A stretch of 34,018 nt of DNA, taken from positions 1-34,018 of the forward strand of contig SUWL01000027.1 of NCBI GenBank assembly GCA_015061495.1, read 5' to 3'. The translations under genes were made by a program, and so were the position numbers. The stretch comes from Lentisphaerota bacterium. GTDB taxonomy: Bacteria; Verrucomicrobiota; Lentisphaeria; Victivallales; Victivallaceae. Under the pieces are notes generated by a model. That model was not told the origin of the DNA. It saw nothing but the letters and a program-made list of their open reading frames with translations, and made no database searches. Shown piece by piece: positions 7,304 through 16,143 of the stretch (the first letter of the stretch is position 1; the number at the start of each line of letters is the position of its first letter).

Positions 7304-7347
7304 AACCGGGGCTGCCGCAAAACCCAATATTTGCAGCAGCCCCGGTT
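7304..7347. terminator. Bidirectional terminator between thiE and queC
   Basis: A perfect 12-base stem (AACCGGGGCTGC at 7304-7315 with its complement at 7336-7347) is preceded by five A residues and followed by TTGTTTACC. It is placed between convergent operons and can serve both strands, although the plus-strand T-run is interrupted. Confidence 0.8.
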
Positions 7348-7363
7348 GTTTACCTGTTTCTTA

Positions 7364-8044
7364 TCATAAACTCTGATAAACCGTCGGATCCGGAATGCCG
7401 GCATCCGCAAATCCCTGATGGCGCAAACGGCAGCTGTCGCATGCTCCGCAGCTTCGCCCTTCGGCATCCGGGTCATAACAGCTGGTGGTAAGCGAATAAT
7501 CCACGCCCAGCGAAGTACCCAGCTGAATGATCTGCGCTTTGGAAAGATCCTGCAGCGGGGTGTGGATATGCCACTGCCACTGCTCATCCACGGCACACGT
7601 CCCCAGACGGGCAGCTTCGGCGAATGCCGCAATAAACGGTGCCCGGCAATCGGGATAATTGGAGTAATCCACACTGTTCACGCCGATAAAAATATCATGG
7701 GCGCCAATCACTTCGCCCCATGCCGATGCCAGAGAAAGAAACACCAGATTGCGGGCGGGAACATAAGTGACCGGGACGATTTCGCCCACCCCTTCTTTGG
7801 GGACATCAATACTGCTGTCGGTCAAAGCCGAACCGCCCCACTGCCCCAAATCGAGCTTGAAAACCCGGTGTTCTTTTGCCCCCATAACTTTGGCAAGTTT
7901 TTCTGAAGCTGCCAATTCGTTGCGGTGGCGCTGACCGTAGTCAAAACTCATGGTGTAACACTCAAACCCCGCATCCAGTGCGGCGGCAAGACAAGTGGCG
8001 GAATCCAATCCGCCGCTCAACAGCACGATCGCTTTTTTCATCAT
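7364..8044 (-). CDS. queC: 7-cyano-7-deazaguanine (preQ0) synthase
   Basis: QueC converts 7-carboxy-7-deazaguanine to preQ0 using ATP and ammonia. The 226-residue protein starts with a PP-loop ATPase motif ([11 protein letters not shown], residues 8-18), has the conserved [11 protein letters not shown] segment, and ends with the zinc cluster CYDPD...[10 protein letters not shown] containing four cysteines. Length is normal. The ATG at 8044 overlaps the queE stop by ATGA and follows a GGGGG ribosome site. It is the last gene of queD-queE-queC. Confidence 0.96.
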   Translation of the reverse strand: MMKKAIVLLSGGLDSATCLAAALDAGFECYTMSFDYGQRHRNELAASEKLAKVMGAKEHRVFKLDLGQWGGSALTDSSIDVPKEGVGEIVPVTYVPARNLVFLSLASAWGEVIGAHDIFIGVNSVDYSNYPDCRAPFIAAFAEAARLGTCAVDEQWQWHIHTPLQDLSKAQIIQLGTSLGVDYSLTTSCYDPDAEGRSCGACDSCRLRHQGFADAGIPDPTVYQSL

Positions 8045-8679
8045 ACCCCCTTTTTATCGCCCCAGATAAGTTTATGCATCTGCAGCTGCATACGCACCGG
8101 GTACTTACCGGCAGTCACCAGTCCGGCAAGTTCCTCAAATGAGATCCTGCCCCACACCGGAGAAAAGATCAGATGGGCGGTTTTTTCCGCCAGACGGTAT
8201 TTGCCGATGATCTCTTCCGCCCAGAAAAAATCCTCTTTGCCGGAAACGACGAATTTCACCTCATCATGGGGCATAAGCAGTTGATAATTATCAAAATCGT
8301 TGCGGTCACTCATTCCGGAACCGGGCGTTTTGCAGTCCAATATTTTGCGAACCTGCTCCGGTACGGATGCAATGCTCAAAGAACCGTTGGTTTCCAGAAG
8401 CACCTCCAATCCGGCATCCAGCAAAGATTGCAGTAAAACGGGAGTTTCCGCATGGATAAGCGGTTCTCCGCCGGTAACTTCCACCAGCTTAAGCCCGCTT
8501 GCCAGCACTTCATCGACAAGAGCAGTGACAGAGCGCATCTCTCCGCCCTCCCAGGCGTAAACCGTATCGCAGTAATTGCAGCGCAAATTACACTGCGCCA
8601 GACGGATGAAAAAACATTTCCGTCCCGCATGGGTCGATTCACCCTGGATACTGGCAAAGGTCTCGATCACCGGCAGCAT
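8041..8679 (-). CDS. queE: 7-carboxy-7-deazaguanine synthase (radical SAM)
   Basis: QueE rearranges 6-carboxytetrahydropterin into 7-carboxy-7-deazaguanine with S-adenosylmethionine and a 4Fe-4S cluster. The protein has the standard radical SAM triad C30-x3-C34-x2-C37 in [12 protein letters not shown], the substrate-side segment [13 protein letters not shown], and VEVTGGEPL for SAM binding. The ATG at 8679 is preferred because the family starts a few residues before the IQGE segment; a GTG at 8694 in the same frame would add five residues and overlap queD by 8 bases, and cannot be excluded. Length is about 212 residues, normal for the family. Confidence 0.95.
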   Translation of the reverse strand: MLPVIETFASIQGESTHAGRKCFFIRLAQCNLRCNYCDTVYAWEGGEMRSVTALVDEVLASGLKLVEVTGGEPLIHAETPVLLQSLLDAGLEVLLETNGSLSIASVPEQVRKILDCKTPGSGMSDRNDFDNYQLLMPHDEVKFVVSGKEDFFWAEEIIGKYRLAEKTAHLIFSPVWGRISFEELAGLVTAGKYPVRMQLQMHKLIWGDKKGV

Positions 8680-8686
8680 GACAGAC

Positions 8687-9055
8687 TCATTCACTGTAGG
8701 TCAAACGGGAAGAGGCAGATTCACCGATCCGCACCCGGGCGACTTTCACATTGCCGTCATTGAGCAGACTGCTCATTTTGCGGTAGATGGTACGGGCAAG
8801 CACTTCGCTGGTGGGGTTGATCTCCTGAAAATCGGGCAATTCCGAGAGATTCCGGTGATCGTAAGGAGTGATGACCTCATCCAGAGCGGCTTTCAATTTT
8901 TTGAAATCCAGAGCGATACCGACCTCATTGAGCGTATCTGCAGTCACCGTGACCGTTACTTCATAGTTGTGTCCGTGCAGATTGCGGCAGTCGCCATCGT
9001 AACCTTTAAGCTGATGCGCCGCTGAAAAACTGCGGTCTATTTCAATTTCAAACAT
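8687..9055 (-). CDS. queD: 6-carboxy-5,6,7,8-tetrahydropterin synthase
   Basis: QueD turns dihydroneopterin triphosphate into 6-carboxytetrahydropterin, the first committed step to preQ0. The 122-residue protein belongs to the 6-pyruvoyl tetrahydropterin synthase fold: zinc ligands His14 (FSAAHQL), His27 and His29 (NLHGHNY), catalytic Cys23 (DCRN), and the DHRNL and NPTSEV segments. The ATG at 9055 is chosen because AGGAG lies 9 bases upstream and the family starts with this strand; the open frame extends 26 codons further upstream through a terminator hairpin. It opens the queD-queE-queC operon. Confidence 0.95.
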   Translation of the reverse strand: MFEIEIDRSFSAAHQLKGYDGDCRNLHGHNYEVTVTVTADTLNEVGIALDFKKLKAALDEVITPYDHRNLSELPDFQEINPTSEVLARTIYRKMSSLLNDGNVKVARVRIGESASSRLTYSE

Positions 9056-9071
9056 GGCATTTCTCCTACCG

Positions 9072-9110
9072 TAATAAAAGGGGGAACTCCGGTTAAAAAG
9101 TTCCCCTTTC
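9072..9110 (-). terminator. Terminator of serC, just upstream of queD
   Basis: On the minus strand AAGGGGAACT (9108-9099) pairs with AGTTCCCCCTT (9088-9078, one bulged base) and is followed by TTTTATTA. It lies after the serC stop and only about 15 bases before the queD ribosome site. No clear promoter fits between it and queD, so partial readthrough or a promoter inside serC must feed queDEC. Confidence 0.7.
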
Positions 9111-9151
9111 CATAATTTTGCTGCCAGAGGCAACTTCCGGAATGCCGGAAA

Positions 9152-10234
9152 TTACTTGTTGGCACACTCAAATTTTTTCATGAAGTCGATCAGCGCCTGA
9201 ACGCCCTCGACCGGCATGGCATTGTAGATGCTGGCACGGCAGCCGCCGACCAGACGGTGACCTTTGAGCTGGGTCAAGCCGCAAGCGGTGGCTTCGGAAA
9301 CGAATTTGGCATCCAATTCGTCGCTGGGAGTGCGGAAGACGACGTTCATTCTGGAACGGTCGGCTTTGGCAACCGGGCTGGCGTAGAAGCTGCTCTCATC
9401 CAGGAAGTCATAGAGCATTTTGGCTTTGGCATTGTTATGCTGTTCCATAGCGGCGATACCGCCGTTTTCTTTGAGCCAGTCAGTGATCAGCGCGAGGATG
9501 TAGATCGCGAAGGTCGGCGGAGTATTGAACATGCTGCCTTCGTTGATGTAGGTGGAGTAGCGCAGCATGGTAGGCACTTTGCTCTCATCGGTACGGGCAG
9601 CCAGATCTTTGCGGATGATGACCAGAGCGACACCGGCAGGACCGATATTTTTCTGGGCACCGGCGTAGACCATGCCGAATTTGTTGATGTCGAACATGCG
9701 GGACATGACGTCACTGGACATGTCGGCGATCAGCGGCACTCCGGCAGGAGCGGTGGGCAGATCGATATACTGGGTACCGGCGATGGTGTTGTTGCTGGTG
9801 ATGTGCATATAAGCGGCACCCGGGGTAAGTTTCCACTCGGAAGCAGCGGGGATGTGATCGTATTTGTCATCCCGGGAGGAAGCGACGATGTTGACATTGC
9901 CGAACATTTTGGCTTCTTTGGCAGCTTTATTGCTCCAGACACCGGTATCGACGTAGTCGGCGGTACCGCCGTTGAGCAGGTTCATGGCGAGCATGGCGAA
10001 CTGCATGCTGGCACCGCCCTGGACGAAGCAGACGGCGTAGTCATCGGAAATATTCAGCAGTTCCCGGACGTTGGCTTCGGCGCGGTCGATGACCGGCTGA
10101 AAAAATTTGCCGCGGTGAGAGAGTTCCAGAATACCGCTGCCGCTGCCCTGAAAATCAATAAACTCGGCTTGTGCTTTACGCATGACGGCTTCCGGAAGCA
10201 TGGCCGGACCGGCGGAAAAGTTGTAAATTTTCAT
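9152..10234 (-). CDS. serC: Phosphoserine aminotransferase
   Basis: SerC transaminates 3-phosphohydroxypyruvate with glutamate to give 3-phosphoserine, the second step of serine synthesis, and also acts in pyridoxal phosphate synthesis in some bacteria. The 360-residue length is exactly typical. Motifs: YNFSAGPAMLPEAV at the N terminus, ILELSHRGK, QGGASMQFAM, the PLP lysine Lys195 in YAGAQKNIGPAG, and the C-terminal GHRLVGGCRASIYNAM. The ATG at 10234 is preferred over 10276 because GAGGGA lies upstream at good spacing and the family begins M-x-x-Y-N-F-S-A-G-P. Confidence 0.97.
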   Translation of the reverse strand: MKIYNFSAGPAMLPEAVMRKAQAEFIDFQGSGSGILELSHRGKFFQPVIDRAEANVRELLNISDDYAVCFVQGGASMQFAMLAMNLLNGGTADYVDTGVWSNKAAKEAKMFGNVNIVASSRDDKYDHIPAASEWKLTPGAAYMHITSNNTIAGTQYIDLPTAPAGVPLIADMSSDVMSRMFDINKFGMVYAGAQKNIGPAGVALVIIRKDLAARTDESKVPTMLRYSTYINEGSMFNTPPTFAIYILALITDWLKENGGIAAMEQHNNAKAKMLYDFLDESSFYASPVAKADRSRMNVVFRTPSDELDAKFVSEATACGLTQLKGHRLVGGCRASIYNAMPVEGVQALIDFMKKFECANK

Positions 10235-10302
10235 CTCTTTTTCCCTCTGACTTGTGCCGGAAACCATATCCGGCATCTGGTTATGGTGTTTGTTGTCCTA
10301 TT

Positions 10303-10330
10303 AATATACACCAAAAATATCATTTTACAA
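10303..10330 (-). promoter_or_regulatory. Candidate promoter of serC
   Basis: On the minus strand TTGTAA (10330-10325) and TATATT (10308-10303) are 16 bases apart, giving a leader of about 60 bases before the serC ATG. Confidence 0.55.
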
Positions 10331-10400
10331 GCCGCCGGACAAAAACTCCTTGCCAAAAAGATCTGATTCGGAAAAAATCGGCAAAAAAAGTTAAGCACTG

Positions 10401-10429
10401 TTGCATATTTCTCAAAACGGGTATATATT
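10401..10429 (+). promoter_or_regulatory. Promoter of the sodium:solute symporter gene
   Basis: TTGCAT at 10401-10406 and TATATT at 10424-10429 are separated by 17 bases. The same hexamer pair and spacing occur upstream of the GntR/LacI regulator at 31632-31660. Confidence 0.7.
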
Positions 10430-10435
10430 AACGGT

Positions 10436-10519
10436 GTCGTATATCACCCCGGCACTTCGGGAGGTGCATGACGGGGGCAGTCATTTATCAACAGAAAAAT
10501 AAGGAGTTGTGAAAGAAAA
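10436..10519 (+). promoter_or_regulatory. Structured mRNA leader of the symporter gene
   Basis: The 84-base leader can form two adjacent hairpins, GCAC/GTGC (10452-10455 with 10464-10467) and ATGAC/GTCAT (10468-10472 with 10480-10484). The G-rich loop at 10473-10477 can instead pair with CCCC at 10447-10450. An open frame of 14 codons, [14 protein letters not shown], starts at 10468 and ends at 10512, covering the AAGGAG (10501-10506) that serves the symporter. That ribosome site is unusually far, 13 bases, from the symporter ATG. No known riboswitch class was recognised. Confidence 0.4.
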
Positions 10520-12844
10520 ATGTTTTGGTTAGACTGGATTATTGTGTTTATCCCGCTGCTGGTCGTGATTTGGATCGGCGCGAAAACACAGCGTTACTGC
10601 ACCAGCGTGGCGGACTTTCTCACCGCCAGCCGTTGTGCGGGAAGGTATGTCGTTTCAGTGGCATCAGGAGAGGCCGGCACTGGATTGATTTCCATCGTGG
10701 CGGTTCTTGAGGTGTATTACCGCTGCGGATTTTCGTACTCCTTCTGGAATCAGGTGACTCTGCCGATCTCGCTGGTTTTTGCTTTGACCGGGTTCTGTAT
10801 CTACCGTTACCGTCAGACCAAAGCAATGACCTACGGTCAGTATCTGGAAATGCGCTACAACCGTCCGTTCCGTATTTTTGCGGCGATCATTCAGGCGTTG
10901 AGCGGTGTACTCAACTACGCGATCTTTCCGGCGGTCGGCGGCAGATTTTTCATCTACTTCCTCGACCTGCCCCACCACTTTGAATTTCTGGGGATCACCT
11001 GGTCGACATTCGGCGTGGTAATGGCGTCATTCCTGCTGATTGCTCTGACGATCGTGATGATCGGCGGTCAGGTTACCATCATGGTTACCGACTGTGTACA
11101 GGGACTGCTCTCCTATCCGCTTTACCTTATCATCGTAGGTTACTTTATTTTCAACTTCTCCTGGTTCGGCGAAATTGCTCCGACCATGGTCAACCGCGTC
11201 GAACATCAGAGTTTCTTCAACCCCTTTGACATGAGTGAAATGCGGGACTTCAACATCTTTTACGTCATGGTCGGTGTCTGTTCGATGTTCATCAACCGTC
11301 TGGGCATGGGCGGTGCCATCGGCTACAGTGCTTCAGCGAAAAACGCCCACGAACAGAAAATGGGCGCACTGCTCGGCACCTGGCGCGGCGGATTCGGCAG
11401 CATGATGTACGTGCTGATCGCCATCTGCGGTATCACCTACCTCAACCACTTTGACTTCGCCCCCAAAGCGAAAGAAACCCGTACTTATATCGCCAACAAA
11501 GTTGCCGAAGAGGTGATGGCAGATGCCAAATTCGATGCCGCCAGAGCCAATTTGAAAAAAGAGTTCGCGGCAATTCCGGAGTTGACCAAAGAAAAATTTG
11601 AATCCACTCCGCTCTCCCAGAAAAAGAACCTGGAAACTCCTTATTACGATGCCGTCAGAGAAAACACCAAAGATATCGAGGGTGCCGGCGGTGTTCCCCA
11701 GAGATACAGCACCATCTACCGTCAGATGCTGCTGCCGGTGGCAATACGCGATCTGCTGCCCATCGGTATCACCGGTATTTTCTGCGCGATCATGATCTTT
11801 TTGCTGGTCTCCACTGATACCACCTACATGCACAGCTGGGGTACGGTGCTGATGCAGGATATATTCATGCTCTTCTGCAAAAAGAAATTCACCCCCAAAC
11901 AGCACTTGTGGCTGCTGCGCGGATTCATCACGCTGGTCTGTCTGTTTGCGTTCCTTTTCAGCTTCTACTTCTCGCAAATGGACTACATTCTGATGTTCTT
12001 CCAGATCACCGGTGCCATCTGGCTGGGCGGCGGCGGAGCAGTCTGCATGTTCGGGCTTTACACCCGCTGGGGTACTGCTGCCGGTGCATTTGCCTGTCTG
12101 GGCGGCGGAGCGTTTGTGGCGGTCAGCGGATTTTTGATTCAGAATGTCTGGGGTTCCCACATCTACCCCTTCCTCGCCCGCATGGGCTGGGTCGAAGGAT
12201 TCGGCAGTTTCCTGGAAACTGTTTCCAAACCGTTCCATCCCTACATCGTCTGGGAAATGAACCCGACCAAGTGTCCGATCAACTCCCAGGAATTCCTCTT
12301 CCTCTCCATGCTCACCAGTGTGTCGCTCTATGTGATCGTTTCGCTGATCACCTACCGCAAGCCCTTCAATCTTGACCGGATGCTCCACCGCGGCAAATAC
12401 GCGCTGGACGGTCAGCAGCAGGAACTGCCGGCATTCAGCTGGAAGAAGATCTACAAGGTGCTTATCGGTATCACTCCGGAATACACCAAAGGCGACAAGA
12501 TCCTCGCCTGGTCGGTTTTCGGCTGGAGTTTCGTCTATACCTTCTGCATCCTGTTCCTCGGTGCGGTGATCTGGAACTGCATCCCCGGTTGTGCCTGGGG
12601 TAAAGAAGGTTGGAGCAACTACTTCCTGATCTCCCACCTGATCGTCCCGGCGACCGTCGCTGTGGTTTCCACGGTCTGGTTCGGCATCTGCGGAACCAGA
12701 GACCTGATCCAGCTGTTCAAAGATCTTGGCAACAAGAAAGATAACCACCTGGATAACGGTCAGGTCGAGGGCAACGTCTCTCTGGCTGACAAAGCCGCTC
12801 TGGAAGCGATCGATGCTGCAGAAAACAAAGATGCGGACAAATAA
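10520..12844 (+). CDS. Sodium:solute symporter (SSS family), large form
   Basis: A 774-residue inner-membrane protein with about 13-15 hydrophobic segments. The N-terminal region ([28 protein letters not shown]) matches the SSS arrangement in which the first helices build the sodium site; members import sugars, amino acids or other organic solutes with sodium. It is longer than the usual 500-550 residues because of a hydrophilic stretch at about residues 308-400 rich in K, E and A, between membrane segments, and a C-terminal extension with further helices and an acidic tail. It starts a plus-strand cluster with a secreted protein and a GH95-type glycosidase, though a terminator and a new promoter separate them. 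A sugar substrate is inferred from that context only. Confidence 0.85.
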   Translation: MFWLDWIIVFIPLLVVIWIGAKTQRYCTSVADFLTASRCAGRYVVSVASGEAGTGLISIVAVLEVYYRCGFSYSFWNQVTLPISLVFALTGFCIYRYRQTKAMTYGQYLEMRYNRPFRIFAAIIQALSGVLNYAIFPAVGGRFFIYFLDLPHHFEFLGITWSTFGVVMASFLLIALTIVMIGGQVTIMVTDCVQGLLSYPLYLIIVGYFIFNFSWFGEIAPTMVNRVEHQSFFNPFDMSEMRDFNIFYVMVGVCSMFINRLGMGGAIGYSASAKNAHEQKMGALLGTWRGGFGSMMYVLIAICGITYLNHFDFAPKAKETRTYIANKVAEEVMADAKFDAARANLKKEFAAIPELTKEKFESTPLSQKKNLETPYYDAVRENTKDIEGAGGVPQRYSTIYRQMLLPVAIRDLLPIGITGIFCAIMIFLLVSTDTTYMHSWGTVLMQDIFMLFCKKKFTPKQHLWLLRGFITLVCLFAFLFSFYFSQMDYILMFFQITGAIWLGGGGAVCMFGLYTRWGTAAGAFACLGGGAFVAVSGFLIQNVWGSHIYPFLARMGWVEGFGSFLETVSKPFHPYIVWEMNPTKCPINSQEFLFLSMLTSVSLYVIVSLITYRKPFNLDRMLHRGKYALDGQQQELPAFSWKKIYKVLIGITPEYTKGDKILAWSVFGWSFVYTFCILFLGAVIWNCIPGCAWGKEGWSNYFLISHLIVPATVAVVSTVWFGICGTRDLIQLFKDLGNKKDNHLDNGQVEGNVSLADKAALEAIDAAENKDADK

Positions 12845-12872
12845 CCGTTTCCAACGGTAAAAAGTCATTCAT

Positions 12873-12904
12873 CCTCCGGCAGAAATGCCGGAGGAATTTT
12901 TTTT
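12873..12904 (+). terminator. Rho-independent terminator after the symporter gene
   Basis: CCTCCGGCA (12873-12881) pairs perfectly with TGCCGGAGG (12886-12894) around a short loop, followed by AA and eight T residues. Confidence 0.95.
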
Positions 12905-12914
12905 GCCGTGGGAC

Positions 12915-12943
12915 TTGTATTCGCGGCTTACCGGCATTATATT
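12915..12943 (+). promoter_or_regulatory. Promoter of the small secreted protein and GH95 gene pair
   Basis: TTGTAT at 12915-12920 and TATATT at 12938-12943 are 17 bases apart, 38 bases upstream of the next ATG. Confidence 0.65.
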
Positions 12944-12981
12944 ATTGAAGACCGCAATTTTATGCTTTAAAAGGGTGTGTT

Positions 12982-13830
12982 ATGAAAAAGATTTTTGTGT
13001 TGCTTGCTTTGCTGTCGTTCAGTGTACTCTTTGCCGTGGATTTGCCTCGATCGATTTCCGCTAAATGCGGCAATGTGGAACTGCGTTTTGATGCCCGTAA
13101 GTTCTGGAATATAAACTCCATAATTTACAAAGGAGAGCACATGACTACCGATTTTACCGGTTCGCATTACGGGATGACCTATACAGTTCCGGGTTTGAAA
13201 GGCTTTATCGGTTCAGGTCATACCGAAACAGGAGTCAGTGAAGTTGTCAAATCCCTGCGGTTTGTCATTGACGGCAAAGAGACCGTTCCGGCAGAAAAAC
13301 TGCCGGAAGGGAAAACTCTGCATATGGAAAAACATTCCATTATCGGTAACTTTGATGTGATATACACGTTGATCGTAAAAGATGATGTCATTAAAGAAAT
13401 CACCCGCATTAAAGTATTGAAAACCACCACCCTCAGCGTGATTTACTGTTTTATGCACCCGTGGGTAACGGATTTTGACCGCTTTTATGCTTTCGGCGGC
13501 AAAGAACCGGAAATCCGGCAAAATATGGATAGCAAAGACCGCTGGTACATGGGACACAAAAATTATCCTGTCATTGCATTGTTCAATAGTAAAACCGGCA
13601 GTGCAGTTGCTTCTGAAGTATGGTTCAATACGCCAAATGATCCATCTTTTCATACCGGACGGATTCTGCGGGATTGCTCCGTCTACCGCAAAGATTATTT
13701 CGTGCCGTTCTGCAATACCACGCTGGTTAAGGGATTCAAGGCGGAAGTCGCAGCGGAAACGCGCTTTTTCAAAACTACCAGCGACAACTTTATCAAAGAT
13801 GCGGAAAAGGTCTTTCCGCCGGTAAAATAA
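12982..13830 (+). CDS. Secreted protein of unknown function
   Basis: The 282-residue product begins with a signal peptide (MKKIFVLLALLSFSVLFA, cut likely after Ala18) with no lipobox cysteine. The mature part is rich in beta-strand-like alternation, with a segment YCFMHPWVTDFDRFYAFGG and aromatic and histidine residues, which would suit a beta-sandwich carbohydrate-binding or epimerase-like fold, but I do not recognise a family. AGGG lies upstream of the ATG at suitable distance. The GH95-type gene starts 16 bases after its stop, so they are probably co-transcribed and the protein may bind or modify the same glycan. Confidence 0.8.
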   Translation: MKKIFVLLALLSFSVLFAVDLPRSISAKCGNVELRFDARKFWNINSIIYKGEHMTTDFTGSHYGMTYTVPGLKGFIGSGHTETGVSEVVKSLRFVIDGKETVPAEKLPEGKTLHMEKHSIIGNFDVIYTLIVKDDVIKEITRIKVLKTTTLSVIYCFMHPWVTDFDRFYAFGGKEPEIRQNMDSKDRWYMGHKNYPVIALFNSKTGSAVASEVWFNTPNDPSFHTGRILRDCSVYRKDYFVPFCNTTLVKGFKAEVAAETRFFKTTSDNFIKDAEKVFPPVK

Positions 13831-13846
13831 AAAGGATGATTTTTTC

Positions 13847-16027
13847 ATGATCACAGTTTCGTACAACTTCCCGCTGCCCACCTGTCAGTGCGGCGCAATG
13901 CTCGGCAACGGCATTTCCGGCATCAATATCTGGGGAGCCGGCAATACACTCAATATCACCGTCGGTTCAGGCAACTTGTGGGATCACCGCGGCGGCATGC
14001 CGTGGCGTCCGGATCAGAACTTCCCCGCCATCCGCAAGGCTCTGGAAGCCAAAGATATGGATGCCATTTACAAGATGTTTGCCGCCGATAAATGCGGCAC
14101 GGTCAGACGTCCCAGTCTGATCCCCGTGGGCAGAGTGGTCATCACCCTGCCGGACGGTGCGCTGCTGCTGCGCTATGAACAGGAACTTGCCACCGGTCAG
14201 GTCAAAGTGTTCTACAGTTTGAACGGCACGGAAAAGATGATGGAGTTTTACGGTGACATGAGCATGGCAGATGCGCTTGCCGGCAAAGGTCTGGACGATT
14301 CCATGACTGTCGCCGTGTATTCTGCTTATGAACTTACCGGCAAAGCCAACTACCGGTGGCTGTTGAGCGATAACCCCTGCATGAAAGATCACGGTTTCGA
14401 ACCGCCGGTGGAGTTTGCCAAAGCCGGCACGCTCGGATTCACCCAGGCAATGCCCAATGATCCATCCTATTCACTGATCTGCCGCAAATTTGACAACGGC
14501 ACATTTACGTTGAGTTTCAAACGCGGTCTGGAAGTTGCTCCGGAAGCACTGGAAGTAAATTCATTCGATGCCATTGCCGCTGCTTCAATCAAGTTTTTCA
14601 CCGAATACTGGCAGGATGTACCGACGATCAAGCATCTGGATGATGAGCTGGATCTGATCTACTATCACGGACTGTTCAAATACGGCATTATGACCAATCC
14701 TGCCGGATGCCCCGCCGGTTTGCAGGGTCCATGGATCGAAGATGACCGTCTGCCGCCGTGGCAGGGCGATTACCACTTTAACATCAATGTGCAGATGTGT
14801 CACCTGCCCGGTTTGAAATCCGGCAGATTCGCCAACCTCAAAGGCTTCTTTGACATGGTTCTTTCGTGGAAAGAAAAACTGCGTTACAATGCCAAATGTT
14901 TCGTCGGTCTGGACAACGGCTACATGCTGCCCCATGCCGTCGATGACCGTGCGGTCTGCATGGGCGGCTTCTGGACGGGTACGATCGACCACGCCTGCTC
15001 GGCATGGGTGGCGGGAATGATGTTCGACTACTGCGAATATTCCGGTGACATGGATTATCTGAAAAATGAAGTCTACGACTTTATGCAGGGAGTTATCCGG
15101 GTCTACCGTGCCATGATGGACAAAGATGCCGACGGCAAACTCTGTCTGCCGGTGACCACCAGTCCGGAATACCGGGATACCGGTGCCAATGCCTGGGGCA
15201 AAAATGCCAGTTTCCAGTTGGCGGCATGCCGTCAGCTGGCGAAAAATATTCTGCGTGCCGGTGAAATGCTCGGCGTTGAAGCCGATCCGGTAAGTACTGA
15301 AATCAACGAAAATCTGCCGCTTTACTCCGTACAATCCCATCGCACCTCGGTTTGGGAAAAAGACCGGGATGTTATCGCCCTCTGGGAAGGACTCGCTCTG
15401 GAAGAGAGCCACCGTCACCACTCCCACCTCGCCGGACTTTGCCCCTTTGAAATCATCGACCCGTTCGCGCCGGAAACTGCCGAATTGGTGGCAGCTTCCA
15501 TCGAACAGTGGACGATCCTCGGTATGGGACTGTGGACGGGATGGTGCGTGCCGTGGGCTTCCCAGATTTTGAGCCGCTGCTGCAATGGCGGTGCGGCAAC
15601 CGCGATGCTGAAAATCTGGCATGACTGTTTCACCAATGTGGGCGGCGGTTCGCTGCATGACGGCAGATACAAAGGTATCTCATTTTTCGCCCAGATCCGC
15701 GGCGAAGTCATGCAGATGGATGGCGGCATGGGAGCGATCACCGCGATCCAAGATCAATTCATGCACGTTTATGACCGGGAGATCCGGGTATTTTACGGCA
15801 TCGAGCAGCACATCCGCAACGTAAGTTTCAAAGATATGTACGCTCCCGGCGGCATGCGGGTTTCCGGCAATGTCGATGATTTCGGCAAAGTCACCGTCAC
15901 AGTCCGGGCAGTCAGAGATGCGCAGCTGCGTCTAAAAGTCCGCCGGAGTGAACCATTCTCCGCCGCCCTCAAAGCCGGTGAATCAGTCACTCTGATTCTG
16001 AAAGACGGCAAACTCATCCGTCAGTAA
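13847..16027 (+). CDS. GH95-type glycoside hydrolase (alpha-L-fucosidase/galactosidase-like)
   Basis: The 726-residue protein carries the GH95 landmarks in order: an N-terminal super-sandwich starting LPTCQCGAMLGNGISG, then LQGPWIEDDRLPPWQGDYHF leading into NINVQM (Asn312 and Asn314, matching the paired catalytic asparagines), TSPEY with Glu441 as the likely general acid, HRHHSHLAGLCPF and QMDGGMGAITAI with Asp625. GH95 enzymes remove alpha-1,2-linked L-fucose or L-galactose by inversion. No signal peptide is seen, so it acts in the cytoplasm on imported oligosaccharides unless exported otherwise. The linkage specificity cannot be read from the sequence. It follows the secreted protein gene at 16 bases and ends at a shared terminator. 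Confidence 0.88.
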   Translation: MITVSYNFPLPTCQCGAMLGNGISGINIWGAGNTLNITVGSGNLWDHRGGMPWRPDQNFPAIRKALEAKDMDAIYKMFAADKCGTVRRPSLIPVGRVVITLPDGALLLRYEQELATGQVKVFYSLNGTEKMMEFYGDMSMADALAGKGLDDSMTVAVYSAYELTGKANYRWLLSDNPCMKDHGFEPPVEFAKAGTLGFTQAMPNDPSYSLICRKFDNGTFTLSFKRGLEVAPEALEVNSFDAIAAASIKFFTEYWQDVPTIKHLDDELDLIYYHGLFKYGIMTNPAGCPAGLQGPWIEDDRLPPWQGDYHFNINVQMCHLPGLKSGRFANLKGFFDMVLSWKEKLRYNAKCFVGLDNGYMLPHAVDDRAVCMGGFWTGTIDHACSAWVAGMMFDYCEYSGDMDYLKNEVYDFMQGVIRVYRAMMDKDADGKLCLPVTTSPEYRDTGANAWGKNASFQLAACRQLAKNILRAGEMLGVEADPVSTEINENLPLYSVQSHRTSVWEKDRDVIALWEGLALEESHRHHSHLAGLCPFEIIDPFAPETAELVAASIEQWTILGMGLWTGWCVPWASQILSRCCNGGAATAMLKIWHDCFTNVGGGSLHDGRYKGISFFAQIRGEVMQMDGGMGAITAIQDQFMHVYDREIRVFYGIEQHIRNVSFKDMYAPGGMRVSGNVDDFGKVTVTVRAVRDAQLRLKVRRSEPFSAALKAGESVTLILKDGKLIRQ

Positions 16028-16066
16028 GAAAACGCCCGGAACGGCTGATTTCATTACAATTGAAAC

Positions 16067-16110
16067 AAAAAAACGGGAAACTTTTTCATCCGGAAAAGTT
16101 TCCCGTTTTT
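16067..16110. terminator. Bidirectional terminator between the GH95 gene and the glycan operon
   Basis: CGGGAAACTTTT (16074-16085) pairs perfectly with 16094-16105 around an 8-base loop. A seven-A run precedes it and five T residues follow, so it works for both convergent transcripts. Confidence 0.95.
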
Positions 16111-16143
16111 CAGTACAGAGTCTTTTTTAGTTTTTTTACTGCT

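Noticed and set aside
9257..10366. 369-codon plus-strand open frame opposite serC
   Set aside because: serC is complete and canonical on the minus strand; the antisense product is Gly/Asp/Val-rich with no domain.
11333..12868. 511-codon minus-strand open frame opposite the symporter
   Set aside because: The plus strand encodes a clear membrane transporter; the antisense product is His/Asp/Glu-rich without motifs.
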